Origin: Flavobacteriales bacterium
GTDB lineage: Bacteria > Bacteroidota > Bacteroidia > Flavobacteriales_G > Salibacteraceae
DNA: 64,000 nucleotides
Reading direction: 5' to 3'
Assembly (NCBI GenBank): GCA_013204105.1
Contig: JABMOM010000025.1
Span: 1-64,000 of the forward strand
The notes under the pieces are model-generated. The model saw only the letters and a list, made by a program, of their open reading frames with translations, was not told where the DNA came from and made no database searches. Of this stretch, positions 33,432 to 42,492 are shown in pieces; the first letter of the stretch is position 1, and each line of letters opens with the position of its first letter. A program made the position numbers and the translations under genes.

Positions 33432-36400
33432 TTGAAAAAGACCCTTGCATACCTGTTCATTTTCGTCATTGGCATCAGTCAGCTACTGGCCGAAGACCAT
33501 GATGAGCACGGCGAACTGAAGTTTGAAGAGAACAAAGGCCACCTTCCTGATCACGTGCAATTTCGTGCAAGAATTCCCGGTGGCATGGTCTTTTTGGAGG
33601 GTCAGACGTTGACGTTTGACATCAGCGACCTTGAGGCGATCGCATTGATTTCCGCCTACAAACATGGCGAAGCTTCGCTTTCAGACTTGCCTGAATTCTT
33701 ACAGGGGCATGCATTTAAAGTACACCTCGTCAACAGTCGAACACCTTCTTCCGTTGAAACAGGGACCGCGTTTCCAGATCATGTGAATTATTACCTGGGC
33801 GACGACCCAAGCAAGTGGGCTTCTGGCGTGCAACAATTTCATTCGATCATCTACCGAGATGTGTATCCCGGCATCGATGTCCGTTACTATTCCCAAAACT
33901 TGAATTTCAAGTACGATTTCATCGTACATCCAGGGGCAGACCCTTCGCTCATCGAGTTGGAATACGAAGGGGTGGATGACCTCAAGCTGGGTTTTGACAA
34001 CATCCTTATCCAAACATCCGTCGAACAGATCGTCGATCAAAAACCTGTTTCTTGGATCGAAACCGAAGGAGATCGGCGCTTCGTACCGAGTGCATTTCGC
34101 ATGATCGAACAAGCGGATGGCCTGTCGCATATCGGCTTCGATGTGAAAGCGGATTCCAACGAAACCTTGATCATCGATCCGACCTTGATTTTCAGCACCT
34201 ACTCCGGATCTACGATCAACAATTGGGGTTCTACCGCCACCTACGACTCACTGGGGAACATGTACGCTGGAGGTTACATCCTCGTGAGCGGCAATGGAAG
34301 TGGATCGGGTTATCCGACTACTACCGGAGCGTATCAAACCACCTTTGCTGGAGGCACTGGTGGCTTCAAAACAGACATGGCCATTACCAAATTCAATTCC
34401 AACGGGACGGCCCTCATCTACTCTACCTATTTAGGCGGAAACGGAAACGAGATCCCGCACAGTCTCGTCGTCAATGGAAACAATCAACTGTATGTGCTGG
34501 CGACTACCTCAAGTACAAACTTCCCCATCAGCAGTGGAGCCTTTGACGGGACGTTCAACGGCGGCAACACGATCAGCGGCACCGGGGTCAATTCCAATTC
34601 TAGCCAGATCCAATACACGGGAGGGTCTGACATCGTCATCGCCAAATTCAATGCAAACGGCACGAACCTGATCGCATCCACCTACATCGGAGGTACGGGC
34701 AACGATGGTATCAACATGAGCGACACGCTCCAAAAAGCTTATTCAGATGAATTTCGCGGTGAGATCATCGTCGACCAAAACGACAATTGTTACGTGGCAA
34801 CCAGCACGGCTTCGAGCAATTTTCCGATCGTAAATGGATTCCAAACCACTTTTGGCGGGGGCTTGACCGACGGCGTTATCTTCAAATTCAATGCTAACCT
34901 GACTAATTTACTGTGGTCAAGCTACATCGGCGGAAGTAGTGCAGATGCGGCTTATTCAGTGCAATTCGATCCGAATTATAATGTCTTTTGTACGGGAGGA
35001 ACGAAGAGTACAAACTTCCCCACGACCACAGGCGTGATCCACACCTCCTACCAAGGAGGTGTCACAGACGGCTGGTTAGCGAAAATCAGCAACAACGGAT
35101 CTAGCTTACTGGCGTCCACCTACCTCGGCACCAATGCCTACGATCAAAGCTTCTTTGTACAGCTCGATCTTTCCGGTTTCGTGTACGTGGTCGGCCAAAC
35201 CTTGGGCAGCTATCCAATCGCACCCAGCTGGGTATACTCGGTTGCCAACAGCGGACAATTCCTGCACAAGCTGAGCAACAACCTTCAGACGACCATTTTC
35301 TCGACGCGCTGGGGGTCTGGAAACAGCAACATCAACCTTTCATTGACTGCCTTTCTGGTAAATGAGTGCAATCACATCTTTGTCTCGGGTTGGGGCGGAA
35401 CCCTCTTCGGAATCGGAGCTTCCACCAGTTCAGGAACCACCACGAATGGGTTGCCTACGACAAGTAATGCTGTGAAGACCACCACAGACGGCCACGATTT
35501 CTATTTCATCGTTTTTGAAGATAGTGCGTCCAGCCTACTCTTTGCGAGCTTTTATGGCGGGAACAGCGGTGCATCGGGAGGTGAGCATACGGATGGAGGG
35601 ACCAGTCGCTTTGACAAGAAAGGCATCATTTACCAGAGCGCCTGTGCGAGCTGCGGCCAGAGCAGTTCCATTCCAACTACCACTGGCGCTTACGCCACTA
35701 CCAAACCCACCTCTGCCAGCTGCAACCTAGCAGCCTTGAAATACGACTTGATCACCTTGATCGCGGAAGCTGATGTGGACGGGCCGCTCAGCATTTGTGT
35801 AGATGATTCCTTGCAATTCGAGAACGAAAGCTTTGGAGGCTCTGAATACGAATGGGACTTTGGCGATGGCAACACGAGCACTGAATATGAACCGAAGCAT
35901 GCATATGCTGTAGGGGGTGTATACGACGTCGTGTTGATCATCAAAGACTCTGTCAGTTGCGTGTATTCCGATACCGATTCCATCCAAGTGACCGTCATTC
36001 CTGGTCCAGAAGCAGTGGTGCCTACCTTTCCGAAGGTATGCGCAGGTGGACAAGTACAATTGACCGCCTCCGGAGGAACCTCCTACCAATGGTCTCCTGG
36101 CTCCGGACTCGACGATCCGAACATTCAGACTCCCATCGCCACGGTCGATAATCAAATCACATATGTGGTGTCCGTTATGGACAGTTGCGGGGTTGACACC
36201 GCCTGGGTCACCCTAAAGACTTTTCCCGACAAGACGGAGGCGATGCCCGACACGAGTATTTGCCGAGGGCTATCGGGGCCCTTGTGGGCGAGCGGCGGGG
36301 TTTCCTATTCCTGGTGGCCGCCGAAGTATTTGAATACAACCACGGGTCCGAATCCAATGGTTTTTCCTGACTCGACGACCGTTTACACCGTCACCATTCT

Positions 36401-37412
36401 TGATTCCTTTGGATGTGTGAAAGAACACGATGTTACGGTCTCGGTGTATGGCTACGTTCCACAAGTCGAAGCTTGGGGCGATACTACGGTATGTTCTGGT
36501 CAACGGATCATGCTCAACGCCCAAGGTACCGATGAATACGAATGGTTTCCGAAAGAGACCGTTCTCAACCCCTTTCTGAATTCAACGCCTGCTTTTCCGG
36601 AAGTAACAACCATCTATGTGGTTGCTGTTAAGAATGCCTGTGGAAATGCATACGACTCTGTATTGGTGGTCGTTTCCGAGGTCGAACTCGAGGTAAGGGG
36701 AGACACCGCAATTTGCCAAGGGGACACCGTTGAACTGAGCGCGTCAGGGACCTATACCTACCGTTGGACAGGACCGTTCTTTGATGAACCGACCTTTGTC
36801 CGAACGCCCAACATTACGCCAAAAGAGAGCGGGTGGTACATCGTGGAGGGACGGAACCTCCAAAATTGCACCAAAGCAGATAGTGTTTACGTGGATGTAT
36901 ATCCCGTTCCCGACCTGGAAGTGCCGATCGATGAAGACACCATATCAGGCATGGAGAACGTGTTGTTGATTGCTCAATCCAATGCAGAGATCCGGTGGTC
37001 TTCCACGGGGTATATTCCCTGCGCGGATTGCGACAGCATCAAAGTGTATCCGAAAGTACCAACGGTCTATTATGTAGTGGCCTTAGACAGCAACGGATGC
37101 AATGTCTATGATTCCATCAAGGTCGCACCCATCAGCAAGATCTTCGTGCCGAACGCCTTCACCCCAGATGGAGATGGCATCAATGACCGCTTCATGATCC
37201 AGGGTCACAACCTGACGCAGTACAGCATAGAAGTTCGAGATCGCTGGGGACAAGTAGTATATAGCAGTACGGACATACATACTGGGTGGAATGGCCAAAA
37301 GTTCAATACAGGAAAGCAATCACAGATCGGAAGCTATACCTATACGATCCATTATCAAGTACTTCCAGAACAGGACCGCCACGAAACAGGCACCGTGAAC
37401 TTGATCAGGTAA
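33432..37412 (+). CDS. giant secreted SBBP-repeat/PKD protein with T9SS type B sorting domain
   Basis: The 1326-residue protein has a signal peptide (MKKTLAYLFIFVIGISQLLA). An N-terminal DUF7948-like domain ('ENKGHLPDHVQFRARIPGG', 'HSIIYRDVYPGIDVRYY') is followed by seven or so SBBP-type beta-propeller repeats ('ALIYSTYLGGNGNE', 'NLIASTYIGGTGND', 'NLLWSSYIGGSSAD'). A PKD domain (about 776-840, WDFGDGNTST) and several Ig-like segments come next. The end is the gliding-motility/T9SS domain 'FVPNAFTPDGDGINDRF...YSIEVRDRWGQVVYSS'. It should be exported by the type IX system and surface-attached. The start is a TTG; no ATG precedes the signal peptide. The last eight bases overlap the convergent HAAO gene. 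Confidence 0.9.
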   Translation: MKKTLAYLFIFVIGISQLLAEDHDEHGELKFEENKGHLPDHVQFRARIPGGMVFLEGQTLTFDISDLEAIALISAYKHGEASLSDLPEFLQGHAFKVHLVNSRTPSSVETGTAFPDHVNYYLGDDPSKWASGVQQFHSIIYRDVYPGIDVRYYSQNLNFKYDFIVHPGADPSLIELEYEGVDDLKLGFDNILIQTSVEQIVDQKPVSWIETEGDRRFVPSAFRMIEQADGLSHIGFDVKADSNETLIIDPTLIFSTYSGSTINNWGSTATYDSLGNMYAGGYILVSGNGSGSGYPTTTGAYQTTFAGGTGGFKTDMAITKFNSNGTALIYSTYLGGNGNEIPHSLVVNGNNQLYVLATTSSTNFPISSGAFDGTFNGGNTISGTGVNSNSSQIQYTGGSDIVIAKFNANGTNLIASTYIGGTGNDGINMSDTLQKAYSDEFRGEIIVDQNDNCYVATSTASSNFPIVNGFQTTFGGGLTDGVIFKFNANLTNLLWSSYIGGSSADAAYSVQFDPNYNVFCTGGTKSTNFPTTTGVIHTSYQGGVTDGWLAKISNNGSSLLASTYLGTNAYDQSFFVQLDLSGFVYVVGQTLGSYPIAPSWVYSVANSGQFLHKLSNNLQTTIFSTRWGSGNSNINLSLTAFLVNECNHIFVSGWGGTLFGIGASTSSGTTTNGLPTTSNAVKTTTDGHDFYFIVFEDSASSLLFASFYGGNSGASGGEHTDGGTSRFDKKGIIYQSACASCGQSSSIPTTTGAYATTKPTSASCNLAALKYDLITLIAEADVDGPLSICVDDSLQFENESFGGSEYEWDFGDGNTSTEYEPKHAYAVGGVYDVVLIIKDSVSCVYSDTDSIQVTVIPGPEAVVPTFPKVCAGGQVQLTASGGTSYQWSPGSGLDDPNIQTPIATVDNQITYVVSVMDSCGVDTAWVTLKTFPDKTEAMPDTSICRGLSGPLWASGGVSYSWWPPKYLNTTTGPNPMVFPDSTTVYTVTILDSFGCVKEHDVTVSVYGYVPQVEAWGDTTVCSGQRIMLNAQGTDEYEWFPKETVLNPFLNSTPAFPEVTTIYVVAVKNACGNAYDSVLVVVSEVELEVRGDTAICQGDTVELSASGTYTYRWTGPFFDEPTFVRTPNITPKESGWYIVEGRNLQNCTKADSVYVDVYPVPDLEVPIDEDTISGMENVLLIAQSNAEIRWSSTGYIPCADCDSIKVYPKVPTVYYVVALDSNGCNVYDSIKVAPISKIFVPNAFTPDGDGINDRFMIQGHNLTQYSIEVRDRWGQVVYSSTDIHTGWNGQKFNTGKQSQIGSYTYTIHYQVLPEQDRHETGTVNLIR

Positions 37413-37938
37413 ACCTTGGATCGGTCTCCATCACGTGACCGCATTGGTCGCATGTGCGCTTTTCTTCGCTGCCGTAGTATTCCTTAAACCTTGGAAGAAA
37501 ATCCTGCTCGATGTCCGTCAGATGGAAATAGGTTTCGTGGAGCTTGTGGTTACAATTGTCACAGAACCAAAGCAGACCATCCTTGTGCCCTGCTTCCCTT
37601 ACGCGTTCGATCACCAATCCAATCGATCCCGCTGACCTTCCCGGGCTGTGCGGAACGTTTGGTGGGAGCAGGAACATATCGCCAGGACCAAGGTTGACTT
37701 CGACCGGCTTACCATCCTCTTGGATCTTCACCGTAATGTTTCCTTCGATTTGGTAGAACAGCTCTTCGGTTTCATTGTAGTGGTAATCCTTCCGTGCGTT
37801 GGGACCTCCAACGATCATCACGATGTAGTCCTCTCCTGCAGGATAGAGGTTCTTATTGCCCACCGGAGGTTTGAGAAGGTCTCGATTCTCTTCGATCCAC
37901 TTGTGAAGGTTGAATGGCTTCTTGATGCTCATGTTCAT
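37405..37938 (-). CDS. nbaC: 3-hydroxyanthranilate 3,4-dioxygenase
   Basis: The 177-residue cupin enzyme has 'FNLHKWIEENRDLLKPPVGNK', 'MIVGGPNARKDYHYNETEELFYQIEG' with the iron-binding His and Glu, 'MFLLPPNVPHSPGR' and a C-terminal rubredoxin-like site made of CDNC and CDQCG, as in bacterial HAAO. It opens 3-hydroxyanthranilate to aminocarboxymuconate semialdehyde in tryptophan/kynurenine catabolism. An ATG two codons later (37932) is an equal start. A near-consensus promoter lies upstream at 37950-37957. An aminomuconate-semialdehyde dehydrogenase of the same pathway is 5.5 kb away. Confidence 0.93.
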   Translation of the reverse strand: MNMSIKKPFNLHKWIEENRDLLKPPVGNKNLYPAGEDYIVMIVGGPNARKDYHYNETEELFYQIEGNITVKIQEDGKPVEVNLGPGDMFLLPPNVPHSPGRSAGSIGLVIERVREAGHKDGLLWFCDNCNHKLHETYFHLTDIEQDFLPRFKEYYGSEEKRTCDQCGHVMETDPRFT

Positions 37939-37949
37939 CGATTTGGTGC

Positions 37950-37957
37950 TAAAAGTA
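37950..37957 (-). promoter_or_regulatory. near-consensus -7 element of the HAAO gene
   Basis: The minus strand reads TACTTTTA (TAnnTTTG with the last base changed), 11 bases before the ATG at 37938 and directly behind the T-run of the upstream terminator. Confidence 0.35.
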
Positions 37958-37984
37958 AAAAAGGCGGCCGGAGTACCGACCGCC
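37957..37984 (-). terminator. intrinsic terminator after the SprB-repeat protein gene
   Basis: On the minus strand GGCGGTCGG - TACT - CCGGCCGCC forms a nine-pair stem with one mismatch, followed by six T residues. It lies 22 bases after the stop of the gene 38007-39971. Confidence 0.7.
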
Positions 37985-38006
37985 TTTCTCTATGAGTTAT
38001 GTCACA

Positions 38007-39971
38007 TCAATGCAAGAGCACTGATCGCTGTCGGACGATATCATCATTCCGCATTTCAAGCAGGTAAGAACCGCGTGGATATGTAGACACATCCAATTGT
38101 CGCTGCTCTCCAGCACCTAAGGAGGTAGTGGTTTCCATCACTACTTGACCTGACATATCGATCAATCGTATATACAAGGAAGGTTGTGCACTTCCGCTCA
38201 TCAGGGTGAGACTTGTGGCCGCCGGATTTGGAAATACTGCAAATTCATCTTTGCCAATATCCTCAACCGATGCCGGCCAAATGGAAACCTTCACATCATC
38301 ATTGGAACTGCACCCGTTAGAGTCAGCAACTGTAACGGCATAGGTACCTGTCTGACCAACACTGATAATCTGCGTATTGGCGCCCGTGCTCCATAGGAAT
38401 TGATTGAATTGGCTTCCTGCATCGACCATGATCGGGCCGTAGCCTTCTTGATTCGGGCCAAGCTCCACCTGCACAGGTACCGCTTCAACGACCTGAATCT
38501 CATCTGAACCAGAACAACCAGCAACGGTGGTGACCGTTACAGTGTATGTTCCTGCTGCCTGAATCACAATGTTGGGCACGGTATCACCCGTTGACCAAGC
38601 ATAGCTTTCGTAACCCGGCGTGGTAGTAAGCAATGATATCTTTCCTGGGCAAATCATTTTGTCTGGCCCAAGGTCTACGACAGGATCTGCGTTATCGAAT
38701 CCAACGGTTGCGGTTGAAGCGTTCTCACAACCATTCGCGTCCGTTACCGTGACCGTATAAGTTCCTTGCGTTAATCCACCGATAGAATCTGCTGTTCCTC
38801 CATTGCTCCATGCATACGTATAAGGAGTAACGCCCCCATTTTGGTGAGCTTCAGCTGATCCGTTCGCATCGCTCTCGCAATTGGCATTGCTGGCATTTGA
38901 GCTGACGTTCAAGAAAGGCGGAGAGTATATATCAATCTCCTCTGACTTGTAACATCCGTCATCATCGGTGACCGTTACCGTGAATGTACCTTGTGGAATA
39001 CCTGTGATGGAAGCGGTGGTCTCACCGTTCGACCAAGCATATGAAAAAGGGGACGCTCCCGTTGGAGTGACCGTAGCTGTGGCATTGGAATCCAGGAAGC
39101 AATCGTTGGAATCACCCATCAAGCTGAGGCTTGGCCCATCGCTTACGTATGTCCAGAAGGTATCACCGCAGTTTGGCTGAAAAGACACGAAGTCATTCGT
39201 GGTTGTCCAGCTCTGTGAATTCCTACCTGGTGTTGCATATCCAGTAGAACCATTCGAATTCTCGATGCCTTGCGTTGAAGATCCAAATGGATAAGGTTGA
39301 GATTGGGTATGGATTTCAATTCTTCCACAACCTTCAAACAGTTGGATTTGTGAATACCTAGGATAACTGGTTCCACAGCATTGTGGAATGCCGTTGAAAT
39401 TGATGAGGCACTTCCTGTTTGGGGCCGTGCCGACTGTCAGGTATTTGATCGTTCCCCCTCCTGGAGGATAAAGGTCATTCCATACATGGGCGATGAAATT
39501 GTTAGGCGTTTGGGAGCTAGGTATGTAGTCTCCTGAACAACAACCATTGTCGCTATTCGAGCCGAAGGTTATGAATCCGTTCGATGAAATCTGGAAGGTG
39601 GTGTACTGATTGTCGAAAAATCGGAAGGTGAAGCCTATGCCGAGTTGTCCGCTAACTTGGTCATCACTCAAACTTACCGAGCTGCCTCCGCTTGTCGTGT
39701 CGGGATCGAATGGCAAGGATTGGTCGATCGTATAGGTAGTAGTGCCTGCCAGCACCAATATTGGAATGCTGTCCTGCAGACCGGAAGGGTTAAAGTAGCC
39801 CGAACTATTCATACCTGGACCAAGGATAGTACCCGAGCTGCCCCCGCACGAGGATGAGAGCTGACTCCCCGAATCTGAAGCGCAATAAAAAGAGTTCAGT
39901 CCAGTGAGTGTACACTGTCCATAGCTTAGGCTCGCAACGAGCAAGCCACATAGGGTTAAGATTTTCTTCAT
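38007..39971 (-). CDS. secreted SprB-repeat protein with T9SS type A sorting domain
   Basis: The 654-residue protein begins with a signal peptide (MKKILTLCGLLVASLSYGQ). The first half has a nidogen-like/beta-sandwich feel ('GFTFRFFDNQYTTFQISSNGFITFGS'). Then come three SprB-type repeats ('SPFSYAWSNGETTASITGIPQGTFTVTVTDDDGC', 'TPYTYAWSNGGTADS'). The C-terminal type A sorting domain starts at 'FAVFPNPAATSLTLMS' and ends 'SYLLEMRNDDIVRQRSVLLH'. It is probably a surface adhesin-like protein exported by T9SS. A terminator follows it and a near-consensus -7 element precedes it. Confidence 0.88.
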   Translation of the reverse strand: MKKILTLCGLLVASLSYGQCTLTGLNSFYCASDSGSQLSSSCGGSSGTILGPGMNSSGYFNPSGLQDSIPILVLAGTTTYTIDQSLPFDPDTTSGGSSVSLSDDQVSGQLGIGFTFRFFDNQYTTFQISSNGFITFGSNSDNGCCSGDYIPSSQTPNNFIAHVWNDLYPPGGGTIKYLTVGTAPNRKCLINFNGIPQCCGTSYPRYSQIQLFEGCGRIEIHTQSQPYPFGSSTQGIENSNGSTGYATPGRNSQSWTTTNDFVSFQPNCGDTFWTYVSDGPSLSLMGDSNDCFLDSNATATVTPTGASPFSYAWSNGETTASITGIPQGTFTVTVTDDDGCYKSEEIDIYSPPFLNVSSNASNANCESDANGSAEAHQNGGVTPYTYAWSNGGTADSIGGLTQGTYTVTVTDANGCENASTATVGFDNADPVVDLGPDKMICPGKISLLTTTPGYESYAWSTGDTVPNIVIQAAGTYTVTVTTVAGCSGSDEIQVVEAVPVQVELGPNQEGYGPIMVDAGSQFNQFLWSTGANTQIISVGQTGTYAVTVADSNGCSSNDDVKVSIWPASVEDIGKDEFAVFPNPAATSLTLMSGSAQPSLYIRLIDMSGQVVMETTTSLGAGEQRQLDVSTYPRGSYLLEMRNDDIVRQRSVLLH

Positions 39972-39991
39972 GGTTGTGATTTTAGTCGTTT

Positions 39992-39999
39992 TAAAAGTA
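39992..39999 (-). promoter_or_regulatory. near-consensus -7 element of the SprB-repeat protein gene
   Basis: The minus strand reads TACTTTTA about 20 bases before the ATG at 39971, with a TTG about 15 bases further upstream that could act as the -33 element. Confidence 0.35.
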
Positions 40000-40034
40000 G
40001 ATAAATCGACGTAACAACCAAATTTTTAGACGAA

Positions 40035-40745
40035 CTAAGGTAAAATTAAGCGGAATCCTCTGCCATGCTCATTCATGATTTTGACGCCTTCGTCCTTTTT
40101 GAGGTATTTCCTCAACTTAGCGATGTATACATCCATGCTCCTAGAATTGAAGTAACTATCATCGCCCCAGATCGCCAAGAGTGCCTGCGATCGGTCCAAC
40201 AACTGGTTAGCGTGTTGGGCGAGCATTTTAAGCAGTGCATTCTCCTTTGATGTGAGGTGTTGCTCATCATCTCCGTGCTTCAACACTTGATTTTTAAAAT
40301 CGAAAACAAAGCCTCCGAGTTCAAAGACCGTCTTTTCAGGTGTTTTTTCTTCTCCTTTCGTCCTCCTTAGAATGGCTTTCAAGCGAAGCAGTAATTCCTC
40401 CATGGAGAAAGGTTTCGTAATGTAATCGTCGCCGCCACTTTTAAAGCCTTGGATGGTATCGTCCTTCATCGATTTAGCGGTAAGATAGATGATCGGCACA
40501 CTTTCGTCCGCCGCTCGTATCTCCTTGCCCAGTGTGAATCCATCCTTTTCAGGCATCATCACGTCCAGGATACAGCAATCAAAACTGCCATTGGCAAAAA
40601 GTTTCCATCCTTCAACGCCGTTGCGCGCCAACTGCGGGTCGTAACCCTTTGCCTCTAGGTATTCAGTAAGGATGATTCCCAGGTTCGGATCGTCCTCTGC
40701 GACGAGGATTTGGATCCTCTCAGACGGCTTCACTTCCTTGTCCAT
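40035..40745 (-). CDS. OmpR-family response regulator
   Basis: The 236-residue regulator has a receiver domain (acidic pair Asp18-Asp19 region 'AEDDPN', phospho-acceptor Asp61 in CCILDVMMPEKDG, 'YLTAKS' and Lys in 'YITKPFS') and a winged-helix DNA-binding domain ('LTSKENALLKMLAQHANQLLDRSQAL', 'MDVYIAKLRKYLK'). It overlaps the end of the sensor kinase gene by 26 bases, so they form one operon. Its targets are unknown; the divergently transcribed secreted protein gene at 42493 is a natural candidate. Confidence 0.93.
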   Translation of the reverse strand: MDKEVKPSERIQILVAEDDPNLGIILTEYLEAKGYDPQLARNGVEGWKLFANGSFDCCILDVMMPEKDGFTLGKEIRAADESVPIIYLTAKSMKDDTIQGFKSGGDDYITKPFSMEELLLRLKAILRRTKGEEKTPEKTVFELGGFVFDFKNQVLKHGDDEQHLTSKENALLKMLAQHANQLLDRSQALLAIWGDDSYFNSRSMDVYIAKLRKYLKKDEGVKIMNEHGRGFRLILP

Positions 40746-42363
40746 AGTGCGTGTTCTTTAGTGGTAATTCGATGTAAAAGGTACTGCCAACATTCAATTG
40801 GCTTTCAACCGAGACACGACCTCCGTGTCGTTCTGTGATGATCTTGACGTAGCTCAACCCAAGGCCAAAGCCTTTGACATTGTGCACGTTGCCGGTAGGT
40901 ACGCGGTAGAGTCGATCAAAAATCTTTCTGACATTTTCACTAGATATGCCAATACCCTCGTCCTGCACTGAAACAACAATACGGTCTTCTTCTCGACGTG
41001 TGGCTATGTTGATTACCGGTTGGTTCTTAGAATACTTTGCGGCGTTGTCAAGGAGGTTGTAAATAACGTTGGTCAAATGATTCGGATCGGCGTTGAGCCA
41101 ACTTTGATCTGCGTCGAGGTGCATGGTGACCTTTCCCTTGCGTTCTGCTAACTGAATCTGATACTTATCCAAGACATCGTGCAGCAGAGCGTGCAGGTCC
41201 ATCTCCTCTCGTTTCAACTTAAAATCACCCTTATCCAGCACCGCGCTTTGAAGCACTTCCTCGACTAGCAAACCAAGGCGCTTGTTTTCTGTATTGATGA
41301 TGCCCAAGTAGCGGTCCATGACTTTTTGAACGCGGCCCATTTCCGGATCCGCCAAGGCCTCGCATGCCAAGCTTATGGTTGAGATAGGCGTTTTCAATTC
41401 ATGGGTCATGTTGTTGATGAAATCGTTCTTGATCTCACTGCTCTGCTTTTGAATAAAAATCGTCCTTACCGAATAATAAGAGGTCCAAATAAGGGCCAAT
41501 AATAGGATCAAAGAGACAAGCAACAGTCCCCATAGGTTGTTGAAGATATAACCACTCTGATTCGGGAAATAGACCCGAAGGAAGAAAGGTACTTGAATGA
41601 CGTCGTTGGGGAACAATCGCGCATTTGAAATAGAAGCACGCAAAGGATCTTCATGGTCTTCGGCACCGAACACCATTTCACCTTCCTGATCAAATACACC
41701 CATTTCATACGCAAGGCTCAAGCCTCTTTTTTGCAGGGATATCCGCAGCAACGAATCCACTATATCTGGGTCGATCCGTTCGTTGATCGGCTGGTTGATG
41801 TTTACCTCAATAAGGCTTTTTACGATGTCCCCTAAGAAGGCCTTCTTGGTCTTCAATCGCTCCCTGAGCTGTCCAAGATCCCTGTTGATCTCTTCGTTGG
41901 CATGCGTCAATTCCAACTCAATGGAATCCGCGGTAATCATTTGCAGGCTCAGTTCATCCTCAAAATCTGTATTGTACGGCAGGTCTTTCAACGAATAAGT
42001 AATCGTCTTCTCCGAACGCTGTTCGCCTCGTTCTTCTTCGATCCTCATTTCCACCAAGTCCTCCTTCCGCTCAATGTTCTTCTTCACTACGTACTCCACC
42101 AACGAATCATCCGGGGGAAAGGCAGGACCCTCTTCTCCTTCTACAAAAAGGTATTGTGCTTCTTGGTGGGAACGGATCTTCGTCAACATCTCATGGCGTT
42201 CGAGCTTGTCAACTACCTCTCCCAAGGCTTCGGAAGCCCCTCTAGAGATGCGATCCTTTTCGAGTTCGATCGCGTTGCTGATCCAATAGATTTGAATGCC
42301 GATCAATCCGGACAAGGCCACGGCTATGACCACCACGATGTTCCTGATCTGATCTTGTTTCAT
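40720..42363 (-). CDS. sensor histidine kinase
   Basis: The 547-residue kinase has an N-terminal helix (about 8-28), a periplasmic domain of about 240 residues rich in Glu/Arg helices, a second helix (LWGLLLVSLILLLALIWTSYYSV), the phospho-acceptor His321 in MTHELKTPIS, and an ATPase domain with N-box 'NLLDNAAKYS', 'VQDEGIGISSENV' and 'GFGLGLSYVK'. It resembles the RprX type of Bacteroidota. The input signal is unknown. The ATG lies ten bases after a consensus -7 element. The response regulator start lies inside its 3' end. Confidence 0.92.
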   Translation of the reverse strand: MKQDQIRNIVVVIAVALSGLIGIQIYWISNAIELEKDRISRGASEALGEVVDKLERHEMLTKIRSHQEAQYLFVEGEEGPAFPPDDSLVEYVVKKNIERKEDLVEMRIEEERGEQRSEKTITYSLKDLPYNTDFEDELSLQMITADSIELELTHANEEINRDLGQLRERLKTKKAFLGDIVKSLIEVNINQPINERIDPDIVDSLLRISLQKRGLSLAYEMGVFDQEGEMVFGAEDHEDPLRASISNARLFPNDVIQVPFFLRVYFPNQSGYIFNNLWGLLLVSLILLLALIWTSYYSVRTIFIQKQSSEIKNDFINNMTHELKTPISTISLACEALADPEMGRVQKVMDRYLGIINTENKRLGLLVEEVLQSAVLDKGDFKLKREEMDLHALLHDVLDKYQIQLAERKGKVTMHLDADQSWLNADPNHLTNVIYNLLDNAAKYSKNQPVINIATRREEDRIVVSVQDEGIGISSENVRKIFDRLYRVPTGNVHNVKGFGLGLSYVKIITERHGGRVSVESQLNVGSTFYIELPLKNTHYGQGSEAV

Positions 42364-42373
42364 GGAGAGGAGG

Positions 42374-42381
42374 CAAATGTA
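42374..42381 (-). promoter_or_regulatory. -7 promoter element of the two-component operon
   Basis: The minus strand reads TACATTTG, an exact TAnnTTTG match, ending ten bases before the kinase ATG, so the leader is very short. Confidence 0.5.
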
Positions 42382-42466
42382 ACGGCGGACATCCCGCTAA
42401 TTCCTTGTTTAACAGTACTTAACAATGGTTAACCCCGCATTAACAGCGGGTTGCAGCGCCTCCGAA

Positions 42467-42474
42467 TAGGTTTG
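42467..42474 (+). promoter_or_regulatory. -7 promoter element of the acidic secreted protein gene
   Basis: TAGGTTTG matches TAnnTTTG exactly and ends 18 bases before the ATG at 42493. It excludes the upstream in-frame start at 42451, which would precede the promoter. Confidence 0.5.
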
Positions 42475-42492
42475 CACAAACTCATCCATCGC

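Noticed and set aside
35600-36900. DNA repeats in the giant surface protein genes
   Set aside because: The similarity is at protein level (SBBP, PKD and Ig-like repeats); no long nucleotide repeat or CRISPR-like spacing is seen.
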